Shown here: piece by piece, positions 58,229 to 64,000 of the stretch
Layout of the letters: every line of letters starts with the position of its first letter
How positions within the stretch are numbered: the stretch's first letter is position 1
DNA from: Pseudoroseomonas aestuarii
GTDB taxonomy: Bacteria > Pseudomonadota > Alphaproteobacteria > Acetobacterales > Acetobacteraceae
Length of the DNA stretch: 64,000 nucleotides
NCBI RefSeq assembly: GCF_042651065.1
Contig: NZ_JBHSCH010000002.1
Location: forward strand, 1 to 64,000
Direction of reading: 5' to 3'
The notes under the pieces: generated by a model
Told to the model about the DNA's origin: nothing
What the model saw: the letters and a program-made list of their open reading frames with translations, nothing else
Databases searched by the model: none
Made by a program: the position numbers and the translations under genes

Positions 58229-58954
58229 ATGTCTCCCTCCCCGCTTCCGTCTCTCGGCCTGATCGGCCTCGGTGCCTTCGGCGCCTTCGCCCGGCCGCAT
58301 CTCGAAAAGCTTTTCACCGTTCACGGGCACGATCCGGCCCGGCCCGGCGGCGCCACACTGGCGGAGGCCGCCGGCCAGCCCGTGGTGGTGCTGGCCGTGC
58401 CGGTGGCGCGGCTGGCCGAGGCGGCGCGTGCCATCGCCCCGCATCTGCGCCCCGGCGCGCTGGTGGTGGAGGTCTGCTCGCTGAAGGTGCGGCCGCTCGC
58501 CACGCTGCGCGCCCTGCTGCCGGCGCATGTGGAGATCCTCGGCACCCATCCCCTGTTCGGGCCGCAGAGCGGGAGGGAGGGCATCGCCGGGCTGCGGCTG
58601 GTGCTCTGCCCCGGCACCGGCGCGCGCGGGCGGCTGGCGGGGCGGATGCTGCGCCGCCTCGGGCTGGAGGTGGTGGTGATGACGCCGGAGGCGCATGACC
58701 GGCAGATGGCCTGGGTGCAGGGGCTGACGCATCTGCTCGGCCGCGTCGTGGCGGGGCTGGAGATGCCGCCCCTGCCCCACACCACCAGCAGCTTCGATCA
58801 GCTGATGCGTGCCACCGCCATGGTCTCGCAGGATTCCGAGGCGCTGTTCCGCACCATCACCGAGGACAACCCCTTCGTGGAGGAGGTGAAGGCGCAGCTC
58901 CGGGAGCGGATGGCGGCGGTGCTCGGCGCGCCGCCGGCGGCGCTGGCCGCCTGA
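58229..58954 (+). CDS. tyrA: Prephenate/arogenate dehydrogenase
   Basis: 241 aa. N-terminal NAD(P)-binding GLIGLGAFGAFARPHLEK, then GTHPLFGPQSGREGIAGLRLV, the diagnostic TyrA block, and MTPEAHDRQMAWVQGLTHLLGR. Shorter than many TyrA proteins (about 290 aa), like the compact arogenate/prephenate dehydrogenases, with no ACT domain, so no obvious allosteric Tyr control. The leader attenuator upstream would supply control instead. ATG 58229 is chosen because homology starts there; GAGG lies upstream. Confidence 0.88.
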   Translation: MSPSPLPSLGLIGLGAFGAFARPHLEKLFTVHGHDPARPGGATLAEAAGQPVVVLAVPVARLAEAARAIAPHLRPGALVVEVCSLKVRPLATLRALLPAHVEILGTHPLFGPQSGREGIAGLRLVLCPGTGARGRLAGRMLRRLGLEVVVMTPEAHDRQMAWVQGLTHLLGRVVAGLEMPPLPHTTSSFDQLMRATAMVSQDSEALFRTITEDNPFVEEVKAQLRERMAAVLGAPPAALAA

Positions 58955-58973
58955 GCCCGCCGCGCGGCGCCCG

Positions 58974-59612
58974 CTACCAGCGCAGCCAGATCCGGCCGGC
59001 CAGCCCGCCCAGCAGGCCGGTGAATCCGATGCCCAGCCCGTACCACATCGCCAGGAAGAGCGGGCTGTCGTCGACGCAGTGCAGGGCGTAGAGCGCGGCG
59101 GCCACGCCGCCGGCCGCCAGCCCGGCCAGGGTGCCGCTCAGCCCCGGCCGGCGCGGCGCGCCCTGGCGCAGCGCCAGCACCAGCCCGGCCAGCAGCGGCA
59201 GGGCCAGCAGCGGGACCAGGATCAGGCAGGCCAGGGCGTTCTGTCCGCGCAGCCGGGCGCCCCATTCGGCGGGCGGCGCCAGGGCCCGCTCCAGCGCGGC
59301 GCCGCCCGCCCGCAGCAGCGCCACCGTCGCGAGGCCCCAGGGCCAGGCGCCGGGCGTGCCGTCGGGCCGCGCCAGGCGCAGCGTCAGCGCCAGGGCGCAG
59401 AGGGCCAGGCCCAGGGTGGTGGCGAATTTCAGCAGCAGCGGCGCGGCGGGCAGCAGCGCCAGCAGCCCGGCGCGCGGCCCCAGCCACAGCAGCACGGCCA
59501 GCGCGGCCGGCACCGCCCCCGCCGCCAGCCCGATGCGCAGCGCGGCGGGCAGGCGCCAGCGCGGCGCTGCCTGGTCCTGCACCAGGGCGTTGATGAGTTC
59601 CGTGGTGTTCAT
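58974..59612 (-). CDS. nrsF: NrsF-type anti-sigma factor (DUF1109)
   Basis: 212 aa with a short cytoplasmic N-terminus (MNTTELINALVQD) and six hydrophobic segments. Cys129 and Cys179 (NALACLIL, ALHCVDDSP) match the spacing of the two conserved Cys that Caulobacter NrsF uses for signal sensing; Cys72 is extra. It would hold the sigma factor at the membrane. The start overlaps the sigma-factor stop (ATGA). Confidence 0.88.
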   Translation of the reverse strand: MNTTELINALVQDQAAPRWRLPAALRIGLAAGAVPAALAVLLWLGPRAGLLALLPAAPLLLKFATTLGLALCALALTLRLARPDGTPGAWPWGLATVALLRAGGAALERALAPPAEWGARLRGQNALACLILVPLLALPLLAGLVLALRQGAPRRPGLSGTLAGLAAGGVAAALYALHCVDDSPLFLAMWYGLGIGFTGLLGGLAGRIWLRW

Positions 59613-60127
59613 GCGGCTTGCCTTCCGGTGAGCAGGGCCAGGGTCTTCAGCGCCCGGTGCAGGGCGACGCGCACCGCGCCCTCGGACATGCGGAGGCGCT
59701 GCGCCGCCTCCCGCGCGGAAAGCCCCTCGACCGTGAGGGCCTGGACGATGTCCCGCTGGCGGGCGCCGAGCTGCGCCAGCAGCCGGTCCAGCTCGTGTCC
59801 GCGCACCGGCTCGGGTGGTGCCTCGGCGGGCAGGATCTCCAGCAGGTCGTCGATCGGCACATGCGCCGCGGCGGGCCGGCGGCGCAGCGCATCGACCAGC
59901 TTGTGCCGCAGGATGGCGGCCAGCCACGGCCCGAGCGGCCGCGCGCTGTCCCAGCTGTGGCGCTTCAGGTGGATGGCCAGCAGCGCCTCCTGCACCACGT
60001 CCTCCGCCTCGGCCGGCGGCAGGCCGGCGCGCTGGAAGCCGCGCCGCGCCCGCGCCCGCAGCACCGGCGTCAGCGCCTCCAGCAGGCGCCGGTAGGCCGC
60101 GGCGTCGCCGGCCAGGCCGGCCTGCAT
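59609..60127 (-). CDS. sigF: ECF RNA polymerase sigma factor, SigF type
   Basis: 172 aa from ATG 60127. Region 2 (AEDVVQEALLAIHLKRHSWDSARPLGPWLAAILRHKLVDALRR) and region 4 (LGARQRDIVQALTVEGLSAREAAQRLRMSEGAVRVALHRALK) are complete. A CTG at 60157 with GGGGAGG five bases upstream would add TEDEEWSGW, a normal ECF N-terminus, and fits the predicted transcript start better. Paired with NrsF and divergent from the bufferin operon, it presumably activates that operon under copper or oxidative stress. Confidence 0.9.
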   Translation of the reverse strand: MQAGLAGDAAAYRRLLEALTPVLRARARRGFQRAGLPPAEAEDVVQEALLAIHLKRHSWDSARPLGPWLAAILRHKLVDALRRRPAAAHVPIDDLLEILPAEAPPEPVRGHELDRLLAQLGARQRDIVQALTVEGLSAREAAQRLRMSEGAVRVALHRALKTLALLTGRQAA

Positions 60128-60192
60128 CCAGCCGGACCATTCCTCATCCTCCGTCAGCCCGGCCTCCCCTGTGCTGCATGCGCCTGCCTCCG

Positions 60193-60218
60193 TTCGGCGC
60201 CCAGGGGCGGGACGTTAC
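60193..60218 (-). promoter_or_regulatory. SigF-type promoter of the sigF-nrsF operon
   Basis: On the minus strand GTAACG (60218-60213), 16-bp spacer, CGAA (60196-60193). This matches the GTAACC-N16-CGAA pattern known for Caulobacter sigma-F, implying autoregulation. It lies 35 bases before the candidate CTG start. Confidence 0.6.
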
Positions 60219-60275
60219 GCGGCGCCGGGAAAATATTCCGCCGCCGTGCCGTGTAATGCCGGGGTTCGCCAGGCC

Positions 60276-60301
60276 GTAACCGCCTCCGTGGGCCGCTTCC
60301 G
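60276..60301 (+). promoter_or_regulatory. Possible SigF-type promoter of the bufferin operon
   Basis: GTAACC (60276-60281) is an exact sigma-F -35 on the strand of bufA, 47 bases before its ATG. The position expected for the -10 reads TCCG, not CGAA, so this promoter would be weak or use different spacing. Confidence 0.3.
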
Positions 60302-60327
60302 GCCCCGCCGACCACGGAGACAGACCC

Positions 60328-60618
60328 ATGGCTTCCACCTCCTCCACCCTCGCCCTCGCGCTGTTCGGCTCGCTCGGCACGGCCCTGGCGCTGGGCGCCG
60401 CCCCGGCCGCCGCGCAGCAGGCCGCCACCGAGAAATGCTACGGCGTTGCCCTGGCCGGGCAGAATGGCTGCGCCGCCGGCCCCGGCACCACCTGCGCCGG
60501 CACCTCCAAGGTCGACTACCAGGGCAATGCCTGGAAGCTGGTGCCCGCCGGCACCTGCACCACCATGGGCACCCCGCACGGCCCCGGCTCGCTGACGCCG
60601 ATCAAGCGCCCGGCCTGA
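60328..60618 (+). CDS. bufA: Bufferin precursor BufA (DUF2282)
   Basis: 96 aa. Signal peptide to about residue 30 (LALGAAPAAAQ). The DUF2282 core EKCYGVALAGQNGCAAGPGT, TCAGTSKVDYQGNAWKLVP and AGTC has four Cys (37, 48, 56, 77) in the family spacing. Bufferins are ribosomally made, post-translationally modified peptides whose Cys are altered by an MNIO enzyme to bind copper in the periplasm. Directly followed by the MNIO and partner genes. It was formerly annotated as an uncharacterised membrane or signal-peptide protein. Confidence 0.9.
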   Translation: MASTSSTLALALFGSLGTALALGAAPAAAQQAATEKCYGVALAGQNGCAAGPGTTCAGTSKVDYQGNAWKLVPAGTCTTMGTPHGPGSLTPIKRPA

Positions 60619-60692
60619 CACCGGCCGGCCCCGTGGCGGCGGGCCAGCCCGCCGCCCTTCCCCCCTTGCGCCCCCCTGCCGGGAGCACCGCC

Positions 60693-61550
60693 ATGCCCGA
60701 ACCCCGCCTTCCTCCCCGCGCCGGGCTCGGCTTCAAGCCGGCGCATTTCGAAGCGATCATCGCCCCGCCGCCGGCGGTGGGCTTCCTGGAGGTGCATGCC
60801 GAGAACTACATGGGCCAGGGCGGCGCGCCGCACGCCCAGCTCGCCCGGCTGCGCCAGGACCATGCGCTCTCCCTGCACGGCGTCGGCCTCTCGATCGGCG
60901 GCATGGCGCCGCCGGACCGGGCGCATCTGGCGCGGCTGCGCCGGCTCTGCGCCCGCTACGCGCCGGAGAGCTTCTCCGAGCACCTCGCCTGGTCCCGCCA
61001 TGACGGGATCTACTACAACGACCTGCTGCCGCTGCCCTACACGCCCGAGACCCTGGCGCGGGTGGCCCGCCATGTGGACGCGGTGCAGGCGGCGCTCGGC
61101 CGACCGATGCTGCTGGAGAACCCGGCCAGCTACGTCGCCTTCGCCGGCGAGACCATGCCGGAGGGCGCGTTCCTGGCCGAGGTCGCCCGCCGCACCGGCT
61201 GCTTCCTGCTGCTCGATGTCAACAACCTCTACGTCGCCGCGCGCAACCGCGGCGCCGACCCGGTGGCCGAGCTGGCATGCTTCCCGCTGCACGCCGTGCG
61301 GCAGGTCCATCTCGCCGGCCATGCCGCCGCCACCGGCCCGGAGGCGGGGCCGCCGCTGCTGATCGACGACCATGGCGCACCGGTGGCCGACCCGGTCTGG
61401 GCGCTCTACGCCCGCCTGCTGGAGGCGACCGGCCCGCTGCCGACGCTGATCGAATGGGACAATGACGTGCCGCCCTGGCCGGTGCTGCTGCGCGAGGCAG
61501 CGCGGGCCGAGGCGCTGCTGCAACCGGCCCAGACACGGCGGGCGGCATGA
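60693..61550 (+). CDS. bufB: MNIO-family iron enzyme BufB (DUF692)
   Basis: 285 aa TIM-barrel multinuclear non-heme iron oxidative enzyme. Likely metal ligands: His62 (SLHGVGLSIGG), His97 (SEHLAWS), Glu142 (LLENPASY), Asp175 with Asn177 (LLLDVNNLYV), His206/His210 (VHLAGH), Asp226/His227 (DDHGAP) and Glu254 (IEWDND). It would oxidise Cys residues of BufA. Stop and bufC start overlap (ATGA). Confidence 0.92.
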   Translation: MPEPRLPPRAGLGFKPAHFEAIIAPPPAVGFLEVHAENYMGQGGAPHAQLARLRQDHALSLHGVGLSIGGMAPPDRAHLARLRRLCARYAPESFSEHLAWSRHDGIYYNDLLPLPYTPETLARVARHVDAVQAALGRPMLLENPASYVAFAGETMPEGAFLAEVARRTGCFLLLDVNNLYVAARNRGADPVAELACFPLHAVRQVHLAGHAAATGPEAGPPLLIDDHGAPVADPVWALYARLLEATGPLPTLIEWDNDVPPWPVLLREAARAEALLQPAQTRRAA

Positions 61551-62356
61551 TCGCCCCCGCCCCCCGCCCGCCGCTGCCGGCCGACGCCTCGACGGCGCCG
61601 CTCGCCGCCGCGCTGCTGGACCCGGCGGCGCCGCTGCCAGCGCCGCTGCGCCCCCTGCCGGGCGAGGCGCCGGAGCGGCGCTTCGCCGTCCACCGCAACA
61701 ACGTGGTATCCGGGCTGGTGGCGGCGCTGGCCGCGCGCTACCCGGCCGGGCAGGCCGTGGTGGGCGAGGCTTTCTTCGCCGCCATGGCCGCCGCCTATGC
61801 CCGCTGCCACCCGCCGCGCTCGCCGGTGATGCTGGCCTATGGCGGCGGCTTCCCGCGCTTCGTGGCCGGCTTCCCGCCCGCCGCCGCGCTGCCCTACCTG
61901 CCGGACCTGCTGCGGCTGGAGGATGCGCGCGCCCGCGCCTTCCATGCCGCCGATGCGCCGCCGCTCTCCCTCGCCGCCCTCGCCACCGCCGATGCGGGGC
62001 TGGAGCGGCGGGTGCTGCGGCCCCACCCGGCGCTGCGGCTGCTGGCCTCGGCGCAGCCGGTGGTGACGATCTGGGCGATGCAGGTGGGCGAGATGCCGCT
62101 CGGGCCCCTCTCCGCCTGGCAGCCGGAGGCGGCGCTGGTGACACGGCCGCACCAGGCCGTGCTGGTGCACCGCCTGCCGCCCGGGGGGGTGGCCCTCGCC
62201 CGTGCCCTGGCGGCGGGCCGGCCGCTGGGTGAGGCCGCCGGGCAGGCCCTCGCCGGGCATCCCGGCCTCGACCTGCCCTCGGTGCTTTCCATCCTCATCG
62301 GCCAGGGCGCCTTCCGTCAGGAACGCGGCCCGCGCAGCCATGGAGCCCCCGCATGA
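61547..62356 (+). CDS. bufC: BufC partner protein (DUF2063/HvfC family)
   Basis: 269 aa. The N-terminal DUF2063 block RRFAVHRNNVVSGLVAALAARYPAGQAVVGEAFFAAMAAAY is clear. This family presents the precursor peptide to the MNIO enzyme. The C-terminal half is variable. Coupled on both sides (ATGA overlaps with bufB and the DoxX gene). Confidence 0.88.
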   Translation: MIAPAPRPPLPADASTAPLAAALLDPAAPLPAPLRPLPGEAPERRFAVHRNNVVSGLVAALAARYPAGQAVVGEAFFAAMAAAYARCHPPRSPVMLAYGGGFPRFVAGFPPAAALPYLPDLLRLEDARARAFHAADAPPLSLAALATADAGLERRVLRPHPALRLLASAQPVVTIWAMQVGEMPLGPLSAWQPEAALVTRPHQAVLVHRLPPGGVALARALAAGRPLGEAAGQALAGHPGLDLPSVLSILIGQGAFRQERGPRSHGAPA

Positions 62357-62772
62357 ACCGCCCCGCCCTGACCCTGGAGGATGGCCTGCTGCTGGCCAGC
62401 CGCGTCTTCCCCGCCGCCATCTTCTGGCAGTCCGGCCGCACCAAGGTGGAGGGCTTCGCCCTGGCGCCCGGCACGGTGGAGCTGTTCCGCGACGAATACG
62501 CCCTGCCGCTGCTGGACCCCGGCGTGGCGGCGGTGCTGGCGGCGGCGGCCGAGCACGCCTTCCCGCTGCTGCTGGTGCTGGGGCTGGGCAGCCGGCTGGC
62601 GGCGCTGGCGCTGCTGGGGATGACGCTGGTGATCCAGTTCTTCGTCTACCCGGGCGCCTGGCCGACGCATGGCGTCTGGGCGGCCTGCCTGCTCTGGGTG
62701 GCGGTGCGCGGCGGCGGGCGGCTGGCGCTGGAGGCCTGGCTGCCGGTGCCGCCGCGCCCCGCAACGCGGTGA
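62353..62772 (+). CDS. DoxX-family membrane protein (BufD/GigD-like)
   Basis: 139 aa with four hydrophobic helices; starts EDGLLLASRVFPAAIFWQSGRTKVEG, the typical DoxX opening with Lys/Glu after helix 1. DoxX proteins are frequent last genes of DUF2282-DUF692-DUF2063 operons and may handle redox at the inner membrane. Function not established. Confidence 0.85.
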   Translation: MNRPALTLEDGLLLASRVFPAAIFWQSGRTKVEGFALAPGTVELFRDEYALPLLDPGVAAVLAAAAEHAFPLLLVLGLGSRLAALALLGMTLVIQFFVYPGAWPTHGVWAACLLWVAVRGGGRLALEAWLPVPPRPATR

Positions 62773-62779
62773 CGAAAGA

Positions 62780-62805
62780 GGTGCGGGGCCGTGCGGCCCC
62801 GCACC
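62780..62805. terminator. Bidirectional terminator of the buf operon and pncB
   Basis: GGTGCGGGGCC/GGCCCCGCACC 11-bp perfect stem with a GTGC loop, eight bases after the DoxX stop and two before the end of the convergent gene. Confidence 0.65.
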
Positions 62806-62807
62806 GC

Positions 62808-63974
62808 TCAGTTGGCCGGCTGCTTCCGGCGGGCGCCGTTGCGGTGCAGGAGGAACTCGCGCCCCAGCTTGACCCGCGCCACGCCGTCATAGGAGACGAT
62901 GTCGGCCGTGGCGTAGGTCTCGCTCCAGGTGTTGGGGATGAAGCTGCCGGTGCCGACCACGTCGATCGGCGCGCGCGCCTCGTTCATCACCCGGCACTTG
63001 GTCACGCCGAAGCCGGAGGAGGCGACGATCCGCACCTTCGGGAAGCCCGCCTCGTCCAGCGCCTCGCGGATGCGCCAGATGGCGGCGGCGGAGACGCCGG
63101 TGCCCACCAGATGCCGCAGTTCCGTCTCCGAGCGGTAGCGGCGGATGGCGCCGGGCACATGGCGTTCCAGCACGGCGTAGGATTCCGCCGGGTCCAGCCC
63201 TTCCAGGAAGCGGCCGCCATGGGTGTCCAGCCGCACCGCCAGCCGCCCGCTCTCCGCCAGCTCGGGGAAGCGCTGGCAGACGCCGAGGCTGTCCGTCACC
63301 TCGCGGCCGAAATAGTCCACCAGCACCGTCAGCGGCTCGTCCGGGTAGGTCTCGTGGAACATCTCGGCGGCGCGCACCGTGCTGCGGGCGTAGCCGATCA
63401 GCGCGTGCGGCATGGTGCCGTAGCCATGGCTCTTGCCGAACCAGTGGGCCGTGGCGTCGTTGGCGTTGCCGATGAAGCCCTTCGCCCCCTCGCGCTGCGC
63501 CGCGGCGCTGCCGACCGAGGCGGCATAGGCCATCATCTCCTGCATCTCGGCGCCGGCGCAGTGGCGGGCATCCATGGCCAGGAAGCTGGCGCGGGGCAGT
63601 TCCAGCGCCATCTGGAAGGCGTTGTGCGCCGCCACGCAGGCGGGGCCGAGCTTCTGGAGATAGAGCGTCTCCAGATCGGCCAGCGCATGGAAGGAGCCGG
63701 TGAGATAGACCATCGGGTCGCCCGCGCCGACCCACTCGCCTTCCTTGTGCACCAGCTCGATCTCGAAGGGCGTGCCACGCGCCGCCGAGACCCGCTCCAG
63801 CCAGTCGATCATCAGCCTTGGCGCGGAGACCACGGGGCGGCGCATGAACACCGCGTAGGTGACCCGCGCATCCCCAAACCGGCCGACGATGGCCTTGGTG
63901 CGGTTGAAATAGGCGTCCGTCTGGCGGGCGATGGCGGTGTCCTCCACCATCGCCGAGTTGTGGCCCTGCGTCAC
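62808..63974 (-). CDS. pncB: Nicotinate phosphoribosyltransferase
   Basis: 388 aa. NAPRTase motifs: TDAYFNRTKAIV, GTPFEIELVHKEGEWVGAGDPMVYLTG, DARHCAGAEMQEMMAYAA, and the phosphate-binding VDVVGTGSFIPN. Makes nicotinate mononucleotide from nicotinate and PRPP for NAD salvage. GTG 63974 overlaps the TGA of an upstream frame (GTGA), favouring that start; ATG 63950 is the alternative. Confidence 0.88.
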   Translation of the reverse strand: MTQGHNSAMVEDTAIARQTDAYFNRTKAIVGRFGDARVTYAVFMRRPVVSAPRLMIDWLERVSAARGTPFEIELVHKEGEWVGAGDPMVYLTGSFHALADLETLYLQKLGPACVAAHNAFQMALELPRASFLAMDARHCAGAEMQEMMAYAASVGSAAAQREGAKGFIGNANDATAHWFGKSHGYGTMPHALIGYARSTVRAAEMFHETYPDEPLTVLVDYFGREVTDSLGVCQRFPELAESGRLAVRLDTHGGRFLEGLDPAESYAVLERHVPGAIRRYRSETELRHLVGTGVSAAAIWRIREALDEAGFPKVRIVASSGFGVTKCRVMNEARAPIDVVGTGSFIPNTWSETYATADIVSYDGVARVKLGREFLLHRNGARRKQPAN

Positions 63975-64000
63975 TGCGCCGCGATCAGCGGCAGCGCCGC
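63971..64000 (-). CDS. C-terminal end of an upstream gene (cut by window edge)
   Basis: Only nine codons and a stop are visible (ending LPLIAAQ). The reading is supported by the GTGA overlap with pncB and by GC-rich codon use, but identity cannot be judged. Confidence 0.3.
   Translation of the reverse strand, partial: AALPLIAAQ

Overview
The window looks like chromosome from a very GC-rich alphaproteobacterium, most likely Acetobacteraceae (Roseomonas-like). That placement is inference. It rests on third codon positions that are almost all G/C, the alphaproteobacterial markers GapR, MbfA, DUF1244 and a sigma-F/NrsF pair, an oxygen-dependent cob pathway, and dispersed palindromes of a kind I associate with that family. 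I see no phage, IS element, CRISPR array, rRNA or tRNA.

Layout. 1-3791 (minus): the start of an HlyD-type adaptor cut by the window edge, then a choline/glycine-betaine ABC importer. 4236-18000: a cobalamin block. A promoter and B12 riboswitch lead into DUF1636-cobW-cobN-cobG-cobH-cobI-cobJ, a cobL-cobE fusion and cobM on plus, with cobK and cbiD on minus; CbiD appears to stand in for the missing CobF. Three copies of a roughly 100-bp inverted-repeat element fill the only sizeable gaps in the block, and a comF-cobV chimera closes it. 18079-31585: mostly housekeeping (methyltransferase, map, radC, an ABC1 kinase, pepF, acyl-CoA synthetase, MFS, gapR, DUF1244, a flavin monooxygenase, a glyoxylate-type aminotransferase). 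31763-44349: a large FAD/Fe-S 2-hydroxyacid dehydrogenase, an OmpA-type porin, a VWA lipoprotein-like protein, transporters, the iron exporter MbfA, a VOC protein and a GntR regulator. 44401-53246: a sugar- or hydroxy-acid module (dehydrogenase, IlvD-type dehydratase, RraA-like aldolase), then amidase, gamma-glutamyltransferase, CsaA, Gpt and a second hydroxyacid dehydrogenase. 53357-57950: an orphan peptide-type binding protein in an operon with an SDR, an MBL-fold hydrolase and an M20 peptidase.

58034-62805 holds two regulated systems. First is tyrA behind what reads as a complete tyrosine attenuator: a 16-residue leader peptide with tandem Tyr codons, a pause hairpin, a mutually exclusive antiterminator and a terminator. 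Second is an ECF sigma-F/NrsF pair, with a good sigma-F-type promoter of its own, divergent from a bufferin (DUF2282) operon with MNIO enzyme, partner protein and DoxX protein. The window ends in a nicotinate phosphoribosyltransferase.

Most notable: the tyrA attenuator; the comF-cobV chimera; the cobL-cobE fusion whose linker is encoded by an in-frame palindromic repeat; the cob-restricted inverted repeats, one of which holds the cobJ ribosome-binding site in a stem; and the sigma-F/bufferin locus.
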